In this document: positions 46,794-56,842 of the stretch, piece by piece
Numbering within the stretch: the stretch's first letter is position 1
Layout: every line of letters begins with the position of its first letter
NCBI RefSeq assembly: GCF_001927285.1
Contig: NZ_MSIG01000002.1
Span: 434,001-498,000 of the forward strand
Length of the DNA stretch: 64,000 nt
From: Mongoliimonas terrestris
Lineage (GTDB): Bacteria; Pseudomonadota; Alphaproteobacteria; Rhizobiales; Pleomorphomonadaceae
Direction of reading: 5' to 3'
Notes under the pieces: generated by a model
Databases searched by the model: none
What the model was told of the DNA's origin: nothing
What the model saw: the letters and a program-made list of their open reading frames with translations, nothing else
Translations under genes and position numbers: made by a program

Positions 46794-48158
46794 TCAGACT
46801 TTCAGACCGTCCCACACCTGATCGAGCGCCTTCTTGAAGCGCACCAGCAGCTCCTCCACCTCGGCCTCGGTGATGATCAGCGGCGGCGTGAAGGCGATGC
46901 GGTCCATGATGGCGCGGACGATGAGGCCGTGTTCGGCGCAGGCGTCCATGACGCGGACGGCGATCTTCTGCTCCGGCGCGAACGGCGTGCGGCTCACCTT
47001 GTCGGCCATCAGTTCGACGCCGGCCACGAGGCCGATGCCGCGCACGTCGCCGACGAGCGGGTGGTCCTTGAGGGCCATCAGCCCGTCGAGGAAGGGCTTG
47101 GAGACGCGCTTCACGTGGCCGACGATGTCGCGCTCCTCGTAGATCTTCAGCGTCTCCAGCGCCACCGCGCAGGCGACCGGGTGGCCGCCGTAGGTGTAGC
47201 CGTGCCCGAAGGTGCCGAGCTTGGCGGACTGGGCGACCAGCGCCTGGTCGATCTTCTCGGAGATCATCAGCGCCGAGATCGGCTGGTAGGAGGCCGACAG
47301 GGCCTTGGCGCAGGAGAGCATGTCGGGCTTCAGGCCGTAGGTGGTCGAGCCCCACATCTCGCCGGTGCGGCCGAAGCCGCAGATGACCTCGTCGGCGAGG
47401 AAGAGGATGTCGTACTTCTTCAAGACCGCCTGGATCTTCTCGAAGTAGGTGGCAGGCGGCGGCAGCGCCCCGCCGCCGCCCTGCACCGGCTCGGCGAAGA
47501 AGGCGCCGACGGTCTCGGGTCCCTCGGCGAGGATCAGCTTTTCAAGGTTCTCCGCCATGCGCGTGGCGAAGGCCTCCTCGGTCTCCCCCTCCAGGTGGAA
47601 GCGGTAGTAGTGGGGGTGGTCGGTGTGCTTGAAGAGCGACAGCGGCGCGTCGAAGTCGGTGTGCATGTGCGGCTGGCCGGAGACGGACACCGCCGCGATG
47701 GTGTTGCCGTGGTAGCCGCGGATGCGCCCGATGATCTTCTTCTTCTCCGGCTTGCCGATGGCGTTGTGGTAGTACCAGACGAGCTTGATGGCGGTGTCGT
47801 TCGCCTCCGAGCCGGAACACTGGAACAGCACCTTCGACATAGGCACCGGCGCGATGGACAGGAGCTTGGCGGCAAGCTCCACGGCCTGCACGTTCCCCTT
47901 GCCGAAGAAGGTGTGGTAGTAGGGCAGCTCCAGCATCTGCTTGTAGGCGACCTCGGCGAGACGCTTCTCGGAGAAGCCGAGCGAGGCGCACCAGAGGCCC
48001 GCCATGGCCTCCAGATACTTCTTGCCCGTCTCGTCGTAGACCCAGATCCCCTCCCCGCGCGCCATGATGGTGCCGCCGTTCTCCCGGTGGTCGGCGAGGT
48101 TGGTCTGCTGGTGGATCAGGCTGTCCCGGTCCATCAGGTCGTGCGAGTTGGCGAGCAT
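46794..48158 (-). CDS. Class III PLP aminotransferase (omega-amino acid:pyruvate type)
   Basis: Fold-type I aminotransferase of 454 residues. Family blocks are FQCSGSEANDTAIKLVWYY, RGYHGNTIAAVSVSG, FLADEVICGFGRTG, and the lysine region MLSCAKALSASYQP. The pattern suits omega-amino-acid or taurine/putrescine:pyruvate transaminases. Given a polyamine-type decarboxylase 3 kb away, putrescine is possible, but this is inference. The start is ATG 48156-48158; the longer frame upstream is not conserved. Confidence 0.88.
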   Translation of the reverse strand: MLANSHDLMDRDSLIHQQTNLADHRENGGTIMARGEGIWVYDETGKKYLEAMAGLWCASLGFSEKRLAEVAYKQMLELPYYHTFFGKGNVQAVELAAKLLSIAPVPMSKVLFQCSGSEANDTAIKLVWYYHNAIGKPEKKKIIGRIRGYHGNTIAAVSVSGQPHMHTDFDAPLSLFKHTDHPHYYRFHLEGETEEAFATRMAENLEKLILAEGPETVGAFFAEPVQGGGGALPPPATYFEKIQAVLKKYDILFLADEVICGFGRTGEMWGSTTYGLKPDMLSCAKALSASYQPISALMISEKIDQALVAQSAKLGTFGHGYTYGGHPVACAVALETLKIYEERDIVGHVKRVSKPFLDGLMALKDHPLVGDVRGIGLVAGVELMADKVSRTPFAPEQKIAVRVMDACAEHGLIVRAIMDRIAFTPPLIITEAEVEELLVRFKKALDQVWDGLKV

Positions 48159-48521
48159 CGGCGGCGTCTCCGGCGAAAGGTCAGGGCGACCGCGTCTGGG
48201 CCGGGCGGCGCATCGGCGCCGATCCCCGGGCGGTCCATGAGGTCGAGCACCCGCCCTTTGCAGAAAGCTTGCCACCGGGCCGATCCGGGGTTCGCGCCCG
48301 CTTTTGAAGCGCGCACGCACGCCGGCTGGCGCCTTGCGAGGCAGGGCTGCCAAGCCGGGCCGCAGGGCCGAAGACGTTATCGGAAAAGGCCGATCCGTGA
48401 AGCGGCCCTGCCCGAAGCCTTTTCGGCGAGCAGGATCGCCCGCGCCGAACCGTTCGCCGGAGCCGGCGTTTCCGATCATCGCCGGGCCGCGTCCCCAACC
48501 CGGTTCTTCAAGGAGCCGACC
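48159..48521. other. Divergent intergenic region between aminotransferase and pncC
   Basis: No gene, repeat or clear promoter was recognised in these 360 bases; they must contain promoters for both divergent genes. Confidence 0.4.
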
Positions 48522-49024
48522 GTGACCGAGACCCTTTCAAGCGTGCTGCCGGACCGCGTGGAACGGGCGACCCGCGACGTCTTGCAGGCGGCCTGCGCCC
48601 AGTCGCTGACGCTTGCCACCGCCGAGAGCTGCACCGGCGGCCTGATCGCCTCGCTTCTCACCGACGTGGAAGGCTGTTCGCATGCCTTCGCGGTAGGATT
48701 CGTGGTGTATACGGAAGAGGCCAAGATCGCGCTTGTCGGCGTACCGGCGGACCTCATCGAGGCCGAGGGGGTCGTCTCCAAGGCGGTGGCGGTGGCGATG
48801 GCGGAAGGCGCCCTCGCCCATTCGCGCGCCGACATCGCCATCTCGACCACCGGCTTCGCCGGCGCGGCCGGGGACGGCGACGAAGCCGGACTGGTGCATT
48901 TCGCCTGCGCCCGGCGCGGCAGGACGACCATGCACCGGGTGGAGCATTTCGGCGACATCGGCCGGGGCGCCGTGCGCCTCGCCTGCCTGGAGACGGCGAT
49001 CGCCATGATGGGAGAGATGTTGCG

Positions 49025-49028
<4 letters not shown>
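48522..49028 (+). CDS. pncC: Nicotinamide-nucleotide amidase (CinA C-terminal domain protein)
   Basis: Stand-alone CinA-C domain of 168 residues, which deamidates NMN to nicotinate mononucleotide. The family motif [17 protein letters not shown] is near residue 33, and [16 protein letters not shown] is in the middle. It starts with GTG, preceded by AAGGAG at 7-nt spacing. Its stop overlaps the nadE start by 4 nt (GTGA), so the two NAD-pathway enzymes are coupled. Confidence 0.9.
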
Positions 49029-51112
<2,084 letters not shown>

Positions 51113-51468
51113 GCGCATCGTCGGAAAGACCGGGAAGGGCGTTGCAGCGCCGCCACGGCGGCGAGGGTTCGACGTCCGAGTACGGCTTTACCCTGACAAG
51201 TCCATTGCGAGCGCCGGTACCGGGGCCTAAAGGCGCGTGTGGAACAGGAGCGGCAGACCAGCCGTTCTGCTCCGAATGCCAGGCCGGGCCCCTCTGGCAG
51301 TCCGTTGTCTCGGACTGCGATGTCGGACTGGACACCGCAACGGTTCGGCTCGGCGCGGCCTCGTCCCTTCCGGTCGTCGACAAACCCCTGTCGGCGCGCG
51401 AATGGCTGGCCCTTCCTCAAGGGGCGATCCCCCGGCGAGCCCGACCCTCATGGACAAGGGTTGGCTTC
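51113..51468 (+). other. Long leader or intergenic region upstream of the TerC gene
   Basis: No CDS is supported. A perfect hairpin GCAGTCCG/CGGACTGC (51297-51318, 6-nt loop) and a possible CCCCT...AGGGG pairing near 51385-51424 suggest a structured leader. TerC genes are often under manganese (yybP-ykoY) riboswitches, but the diagnostic conserved bases of that riboswitch are not seen here. Confidence 0.3.
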
Positions 51469-52122
51469 ATGGAAATCTTTACGGGCGACGGTCTGGCCGC
51501 GCTCCTCCAGGTGATCGCGATCGACCTGGTGCTGGCCGGCGACAACGCCATCGTCATCGGCCTCGCCGCTGCCGGCCTGCCGAAGGATCAGCGCAACAAG
51601 GCGATCCTGATCGGCATCATCGCCGCGACGGTGCTGCGCATCGGCTTTGCGGCCGTCACCACCCAGCTTCTGCAGATCCTCGGCCTCTTGCTCGTCGGCG
51701 GCATCCTCCTGCTCTGGGTGAGCTGGAAGATGTGGCGCGAGCTGCGCCACCACAACGAGGAGGTGGCCGGCACCGAGGCGCTGGTCAACGAGGACCTCAA
51801 CAAGGACGGCACCATCGGCGGCGCCGCGCCACGCAAGACCTTCGCCCAGGCGGCCTGGCAGATCGTCATCGCCGACGTGTCCATGTCGCTCGACAACGTG
51901 CTCGCCGTGGCGGGCGCGGCGCGCGAGCATCCGACGGTGCTGGTCATCGGCCTTGTGCTTTCCATCGCCCTGATGGGCCTTGCGGCGACCTTCATCGCGC
52001 GGTTGCTCAGCAAGCACCGCTGGATCGCCTACGTGGGCCTCGTGATCATCCTCTACGTGGCGTTGGAGATGATGTACCGCGGCGCGCTGGAAGTCTGGCC
52101 GGTGTTGATGGCGCAGCTCTGA
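51469..52122 (+). CDS. TerC family membrane protein (probable metal exporter, YjbE-like)
   Basis: Inner-membrane protein of 217 residues with about seven hydrophobic helices. Two paired Asp motifs that define the family are LVLAGDNAIVIGL (about 19-31) and VSMSLDNVLAVAG (about 140-152). A charged loop in between carries EDLNKDGTIGG. TerC/YjbE/Alx proteins export Mn2+ or assist metalation of exocytoplasmic enzymes; Mn is the best guess. It is followed by a strong terminator. Confidence 0.87.
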   Translation: MEIFTGDGLAALLQVIAIDLVLAGDNAIVIGLAAAGLPKDQRNKAILIGIIAATVLRIGFAAVTTQLLQILGLLLVGGILLLWVSWKMWRELRHHNEEVAGTEALVNEDLNKDGTIGGAAPRKTFAQAAWQIVIADVSMSLDNVLAVAGAAREHPTVLVIGLVLSIALMGLAATFIARLLSKHRWIAYVGLVIILYVALEMMYRGALEVWPVLMAQL

Positions 52123-52174
52123 ACGCCGGTTTCCGAACAGGCCGGACACCTGGTCCGAACCGGACGATTCGATC

Positions 52175-52201
52175 GGCCGCGTGCGCACCCCGCACGCGGC
52201 C
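52175..52201 (+). terminator. Strong terminator after the TerC gene
   Basis: GGCCGCGTGCG/CGCACGCGGCC, an 11-bp stem with a 5-nt loop, followed by GGTTTTCGTT on the plus strand, 52 nt past the TerC stop. Confidence 0.8.
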
Positions 52202-52348
52202 GGTTTTCGTTCGGACGAAGCTTAACAGACGGTTTCCGACGCGCCCGCCTTCCCATGCGGAAACCGCATGGCAGAGCCAGCGGTCGCGGGGCTTCTTTCG
52301 CACTGCACAATGGCCATATTCGCATCATCGGTATCAATGGAGCAGATC

Positions 52349-52522
52349 ATGACCAAGCCCCGCACGCTCACCCTGTTCGGCCGCCTCAAGGCCGTCGTCG
52401 ACGTGCTAGACGCAGCCCGTTCGAGCGCCGCCGCCGTCAACAGCGGCCGCCGCCCGTCGCGCCAGGCGCTGCGCCGCCTCGGCATCGCCGAGGACGCGTT
52501 CGACACCGTCCGGATCTACTGA
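52349..52522 (+). CDS. 57-residue basic protein, DUF1127-like
   Basis: Small protein MTKPRTLTLFGRLKAVVDVL... with a C-terminal GRRPSRQALRRLGI motif resembling the Arg-rich end of DUF1127-type proteins, which in Rhizobiales bind RNA or affect phosphate and carbon metabolism. The assignment is tentative. GGAG lies 7 nt before the ATG. The longer frame from 52268 has no conserved extension. It is free-standing between two small islands. Confidence 0.6.
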   Translation: MTKPRTLTLFGRLKAVVDVLDAARSSAAAVNSGRRPSRQALRRLGIAEDAFDTVRIY

Positions 52523-52581
52523 TCCGGGTTTCCTGACCGATGCCGCTCGCCCGCCGCCTTTCCGGCGGCGGGGCGGGATCG

Positions 52582-52881
52582 TCAAGCCGGGTCGCCGCCA
52601 TGGCGATCCACGTGACCGAGGTCGCGGGTCGGTGCCAGCCTATCGCGCACCCGCTGCTTCAAGTCTTTCGGGCCGGGAAATCCGCCGTCCCGCTTGCGCT
52701 CCCAGATGAGCTCGCCGGCCACCTCGATGGTGAAGATGCCGCCGGTGCCCGGTACGAGCGCCAACTCCCCCACCTCCTCTGAAAACGTCGACAGCAGTTC
52801 CTGCGCCATCCAGGCGGCGCGAAGGAGCCATTGGCATTGCCGGCAATAGGTGATGACGATCCGCGGCTTCGGCTGATCCAC
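52582..52881 (-). CDS. SelT/SelW/SelH (Rdx) family selenoprotein-like protein
   Basis: Thioredoxin-fold protein of 99 residues with the family redox motif as CRQC (VITYCRQCQWLLRAAWMAQE), i.e. the Cys form rather than selenocysteine. GTGGIFTIEVAGELIWERK and FPGPKDLKQRVRD follow as in the family. The start is a GTG, with GGGAGA about 8 nt upstream. Its role in bacteria is unknown; thiol redox is likely. It is divergent from the DUF6455 gene. Confidence 0.85.
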   Translation of the reverse strand: MDQPKPRIVITYCRQCQWLLRAAWMAQELLSTFSEEVGELALVPGTGGIFTIEVAGELIWERKRDGGFPGPKDLKQRVRDRLAPTRDLGHVDRHGGDPA

Positions 52882-53070
52882 GCGAGCGGTCTCCCGGGTT
52901 GGTGCTGCCGCGCAGCATGCACGGGCGTCGCCGGCGAGAAAACCCTCGCCCGGAACGGCACCGCACTCAGATCCCGACAGCGCCTTGATCCACATCAACG
53001 CGGTCGACCGCGTTCGGCGCGACGGTTGTCGCCGAAAAGGACCCGCCGGGTCCGCGCCTGGAGGTGGATC

Positions 53071-53337
53071 ATGACGAGGTTGACCGAAGCGAACGCAGCC
53101 GAAGGTGTGGAGCCCCGGCTGATGCGCGAGATGATCCATGCTCTCGACATCGACGGCCTGGTGCAAGGCGAATTCCGCGCCGAGGCGGCGGATCTCTGCG
53201 ACCAGTGCAAGGACCGGCACGCCTGCCGCGAATGGCTGGACGGGACCGCGCTTCGCGGGGCCGAGCATGCGCCGGACTTCTGCCTGAACAAGGACCGGTT
53301 CGAGGCCCTGTCGACGGAAGTGCCGACCGGCTTCTGA
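53071..53337 (+). CDS. DUF6455-like small four-cysteine protein
   Basis: The 88-residue, mainly helical protein has four cysteines (CDQCKDRHAC and later FCLNKDRF), a pattern that could bind zinc or an iron-sulfur cluster. Similar alphaproteobacterial proteins are annotated DUF6455 without function. GGAGGTGGATC directly precedes the ATG. It is divergent from the Rdx gene, 189 nt away. Confidence 0.72.
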   Translation: MTRLTEANAAEGVEPRLMREMIHALDIDGLVQGEFRAEAADLCDQCKDRHACREWLDGTALRGAEHAPDFCLNKDRFEALSTEVPTGF

Positions 53338-53685
53338 GACCCGGCTCGTGACGTTCGGACCTGTCCGCCCTTCACGAGCTTGGAATGAGCTTCGGTGCGG
53401 AGGAGCGCCGATCTCCGGCGGCGCGGCGCGATCGAACGCGCCCCCGCCGGACCCTCTCCTCGATCCCGGCGATTCCGCCAGAAACGGTCGCCGGTCGGGC
53501 TATGGTCCCGTGTTGCCTACGAAAACGTGAGTGGGGGCGCCGCAACGAAACGGCGCCCCCTTTCGTTCTCCTGACATGGCTCGTCGATCGGGCGCCACAG
53601 GCGTTCGAGGTTGGCGGGCATCTTCAGAACCGGCCATTGCCCGCCCAACGTGGCGCGGCGACACGGCCGCCAAAGGAGAACGAGT
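53338..53685. other. Intergenic region before the BA14K gene
   Basis: No gene is supported. It contains the terminator at 53533-53560 and, beyond it, about 120 bases that must hold the BA14K promoter. Confidence 0.5.
53533..53560 (+). terminator. Terminator upstream of the BA14K gene
   Basis: GGGGGCGCCG/CGGCGCCCCC, a 10-bp stem with an 8-nt loop, followed by TTTCGTT on the plus strand. It lies about 195 nt after DUF6455 and probably ends that transcript. Confidence 0.65.
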
Positions 53686-54246
53686 ATGCGCAACCCCACC
53701 TTCTCCACCGCCACGCGCGGCCTTCGTGCGACCCTTGCGGGCGCTCTGGCCGGCGCTTTCGTGCTGACCTCCGTGGTCGCCCCGGCATCCGCCAACCCGG
53801 CCGCCGCCGCCCGGTCGGCCTCCCCCGCCGTCGCGACCGCCCCGGTGGTCGACGTCCAGAGCCGCGACGACTGGCGTCGCTGGCGCTCCGACCGCTCGCC
53901 GAGCTTCGGCCGGGACGACGATCGCCGCGGCTGGCGCGACCGGGACGACCGCCGGCGCTATTGGCGCGACCGCGATGACCGCCGCCGCTACTGGCGCGAC
54001 CGGGACCGGGATCGGAACGACCTCGCGGCCGGCCTCGGCGGCCTTGCGGCGGGTGCCATCATCGGCGGCCTGATCGGCAACTCGGGCGCGATTTCCGCCG
54101 GTCCGCGAAGCGCCGTGCCGCCGGCCGGCGGCTACGCGCCGGGCAGCCGCGGCTACATCGCCTACTGTTCTGAAAAGTACCGCTCGTTCCGTCCGGAGAC
54201 CGGCACCTTCACCGGTTACGACGGCAACACCTACTACTGCCGCTGA
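53686..54246 (+). CDS. BA14K family exported protein
   Basis: The 186-residue precursor has a signal peptide (about 1-37, ending APASA). An Arg/Asp-rich stretch (about 60-110) contains repeats of DRDDRRRYWR. A glycine-zipper-like helix (GLGGLAAGAIIGGLIG) and the BA14K C-terminus (YCSEKYRSFRPETGTFTGYDG, quoted in part; two Cys) follow. BA14K is a Brucella immunoreactive, lectin-like envelope protein. AAAGGAGAA precedes the ATG. Confidence 0.87.
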   Translation: MRNPTFSTATRGLRATLAGALAGAFVLTSVVAPASANPAAAARSASPAVATAPVVDVQSRDDWRRWRSDRSPSFGRDDDRRGWRDRDDRRRYWRDRDDRRRYWRDRDRDRNDLAAGLGGLAAGAIIGGLIGNSGAISAGPRSAVPPAGGYAPGSRGYIAYCSEKYRSFRPETGTFTGYDGNTYYCR

Positions 54247-54271
54247 TCCACGGATCACGCGTTTCGACAGG

Positions 54272-54299
54272 ACAGGCTGGCGCTCCCGCGCCGGCCTGT
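54272..54299. terminator. Terminator between BA14K and glutathione peroxidase genes
   Basis: ACAGGCTGGCGC/GCGCCGGCCTGT, a 12-bp stem with one wobble and a 4-nt loop. The plus tail is TTCCG. It lies between convergent genes. Confidence 0.6.
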
Positions 54300-54313
54300 T
54301 TCCGTATCTGCCC

Positions 54314-54889
54314 TCAGCCGGGGAGATTGGCCTCGATCGCGGCAACCACGCGCGGGTCGCGCGGGCTGACGGCGGACGGAAAGGCCTTCAGGAGCCGCCC
54401 GTCCGGGCCGACCAGGTACTTGTGGAAGTTCCAGCGCGGCGCGTTGAGCGTGCCGAGCGTCTCCGCCGCCCAGCGGTAGAAGGGATGCGCCTCGCCGCCC
54501 CGCACCCGGACCTTGGTGGTGAGCGCGAAGGTGACGCCGTACTCGGCGGTGCAGAAGCCGGCGATCTCATCCTCGCTGCCCGGCTCCTGGCCGCCGAAGT
54601 CGTTGGACGGCGTGCCGATGACCACGAGACCGCGCGACCCGTAGGTCTCGTGGAGCGCCTGCAGGTCCCGGTACTGGCCCGTGTAGGCGCATTGGGACGC
54701 GGTGTTGGCAACGAGAATCAGCCGGCCCGCGAAAGCGGAGAGCGGCAGCGGCTGACCGTTGATCCCGCTGAACAGGAAGCGGTGGGCGGGACCGGCGATG
54801 GACGAGCCGGCGGCGCGGGCCGGTCCGGCGATGGCCGCCGCCAGGACGGCGGCGGATCCGGCGGCGACGAAGGTGCGACGATCGATCAT
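54314..54889 (-). CDS. Glutathione peroxidase family protein with Tat-like signal
   Basis: Thiol peroxidase of 191 residues. The peroxidatic Cys67 is in NTASQCAYTGQY; the GPx Gln region is NDFGGQEPGSE and the Trp motif WNFHKYLVGPDG. Residues 1-27 (DRRTFVAAGSAAVLAAAIAG then PARA) form a twin-arginine-type signal, so the enzyme is predicted to be exported folded, unlike most bacterial GPx. ATG 54887-54889 is chosen; the frame is open for 12 more codons. Confidence 0.85.
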   Translation of the reverse strand: MIDRRTFVAAGSAAVLAAAIAGPARAAGSSIAGPAHRFLFSGINGQPLPLSAFAGRLILVANTASQCAYTGQYRDLQALHETYGSRGLVVIGTPSNDFGGQEPGSEDEIAGFCTAEYGVTFALTTKVRVRGGEAHPFYRWAAETLGTLNAPRWNFHKYLVGPDGRLLKAFPSAVSPRDPRVVAAIEANLPG

Positions 54890-54931
54890 GACGACAGGCT
54901 CCGGTGCGACCGCCCCCACGGTCAACCGGAT

Positions 54932-56578
54932 CTACGCGGCCGCCTTCGGATCGGTTTGGTCCGGCGCGTCGACGGCGGCGAAGAGATCGTCGGCGATCGC
55001 CTCGTCGTCGGCCCCACCGCCCGCGTCGCCGTCGCCCAGCATGGCATGGGCAAGTTCCAGGTAGGCGGCGGCGGGAAGCGGCTTGGCGAAGAGATAGCCC
55101 TGCGCGGTGGAGACGCCGATGCCCTTCAGGTGCTCCACCTGATCCACCCGCTCCACGCCCTCGGCGATGATGCCGAGGCCGAGCTGGTTGCCGAGTTCCA
55201 CCAGCGTTTCAACGATGGACTGGGACGAATGGTCGGTGCTGATGTTGTCGATGAACATCTTGTCGATCTTGATGATGTCGACGCCGAGCTTCTGCAGGTA
55301 GGCAAGGCCGCCGTGGCCGGTGCCCACGTCGTCAAGCGCCACCTGCGCCCCGAGCGCCTGGATGCGCTGGATGATGGTCCGCGACAGGGTGAGGTCCTTC
55401 AGCGGATGCTGCTCGGTGACCTCGAAGCAGAGCTGCTCGTAGCCGATGCCGGACGTCTCGTAGATCTCCCGGATCTCGTCGACGATCCGCAGGTCGACGA
55501 AATGCATGGCGGTGAGGTTGATGGAGAGCTTCAGGCCGCGATGCCGGCTGTAGAGCGCGGAACAGTCCTCCACCGTCTGGTGCATGAGCTGCGTGGTGAT
55601 GTCGCGGATGAGGCCCGTCGCCTCCGCGTAGGGGAGGAACTGGCCCGGCGGCACCATGCTGCCGTCCGGCCGCTGCCAGCGCACCAGCACCTCGCAGCCC
55701 TTGATTTCGCCGGTGAACATGTCGAACACCGGCTGGTAGAACGGCACGAACTCCTGGTTGGCCACCGCCCGGGTGAAGACGTCGCCGCCGTTGGCGCCGC
55801 GCGCCACCAGAACCGCGCCCCAGCCGAAAACCATCAGCCCCAGGAAAGCGCTGCCGATCAGAATGATGCTGCGAAGGGGCGCAACCGTCTGCCGCGCCGC
55901 CAGGGCGGAGACGGTGACGGATACCCGGAGTGGGTAGCGCGTGGAGATGGCCGTCTCCTCGATGCTGTCCGGTTCCTGCTCCGGTTTCCAGGTGCCCGAC
56001 CGGCGCATCCAGGTCGATCCGTCGTCCAGGTAGACGGCGACCTGCTGGGCGGCGGAGAGGTAGTCGGGTCCGGTGACGAACTCCAGGGCCGACCGGTTGA
56101 TGCGGGCGACCAGCCGTCTCGCCTCGTCGACCCGCACGAGCACGAAGGTCTGGCGGTCGTCCCGGCCGTCGCTGAGAACGCCGACCATCACGGACGGATC
56201 GCCCCGTTCGGCGGCAGGAAGGCGAATCGGCTGCTCCAGGGAGCCCATCGGCTCGCCGCAGAGAAGCGTGCCCTTCGGATCGGCGAGACCGATCTGCTGG
56301 ATGTAGGTGGACTGGAAGGCGCTCGACCCGAACGCCTGGCGGTCGACCATGGTGCAGGTGACGGAATTGGCGTTCTTCAGGTCGCGGAGGAGCGTCAGGC
56401 CCTCGCCGATGGCCGCCTCGGCGCGCTCCAGATAACGCTCGGCCATGGCCCGGGTCTCCACCCGCGCCTCGGCCAGCGCGTGGTGGCCCAGAACATACTC
56501 GGCGACGGCGATCGGCGCTCCCGCCACGAACAGAGACGCGACGACGACGCGGACCCAGCGAAGGACGGAACTGGCCAA
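54932..56578 (-). CDS. CSS-type EAL domain c-di-GMP phosphodiesterase
   Basis: Membrane protein of 548 residues. TM1 covers about 10-30, a periplasmic CSS-like sensor about 31-230, TM2 about 233-260, and a cytoplasmic EAL domain about 275-520. Catalytic elements are present: EVLVRW (the EAL motif as EVL), LSINLTAMHF, CFEVTEQ, LDDVGTGHGGLAYLQ, IIKIDKMFI and AEGVE. In the sensor the canonical CSS triplet reads CTM (Cys75), with a second Cys107. The start is a TTG, with AAAAGGA about 7 nt upstream. Active degradation of c-di-GMP is likely. Confidence 0.85.
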   Translation of the reverse strand: MASSVLRWVRVVVASLFVAGAPIAVAEYVLGHHALAEARVETRAMAERYLERAEAAIGEGLTLLRDLKNANSVTCTMVDRQAFGSSAFQSTYIQQIGLADPKGTLLCGEPMGSLEQPIRLPAAERGDPSVMVGVLSDGRDDRQTFVLVRVDEARRLVARINRSALEFVTGPDYLSAAQQVAVYLDDGSTWMRRSGTWKPEQEPDSIEETAISTRYPLRVSVTVSALAARQTVAPLRSIILIGSAFLGLMVFGWGAVLVARGANGGDVFTRAVANQEFVPFYQPVFDMFTGEIKGCEVLVRWQRPDGSMVPPGQFLPYAEATGLIRDITTQLMHQTVEDCSALYSRHRGLKLSINLTAMHFVDLRIVDEIREIYETSGIGYEQLCFEVTEQHPLKDLTLSRTIIQRIQALGAQVALDDVGTGHGGLAYLQKLGVDIIKIDKMFIDNISTDHSSQSIVETLVELGNQLGLGIIAEGVERVDQVEHLKGIGVSTAQGYLFAKPLPAAAYLELAHAMLGDGDAGGGADDEAIADDLFAAVDAPDQTDPKAAA

Positions 56579-56842
56579 CCCGGATCCTTTTGGCGACGGT
56601 TTTCGGACCTGTTAAGGATGCCTCGATCTGTATGAAAAAAACGTTCGCTCCCGGCTCTGGCTTGCCGTATGGGCGATCGGAACAGCATCGGCGAGGCTCC
56701 ACAACAGGAGTGAAGGACAAGGCCCGCTCGCACAAAAAAAGGTGTGTTGTCCGTAAAAGTTGAGTGGAACAAGAATGAGCGGCCTAAACCGCCTGCCGCA
56801 TTCTGCTCCTCGGTCGGTGCTTACATATTTTGGGAGATTGTC

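Noticed and set aside
48181..48498. Small minus-strand frames in the aminotransferase-pncC gap
   Set aside because: Arg/Pro-rich, no ribosome site, and no resemblance to proteins; typical GC-rich noise.
51113..51468. yybP-ykoY manganese riboswitch before TerC
   Set aside because: The conserved internal-loop and P1 sequences of the family could not be found; kept only as an unassigned leader.
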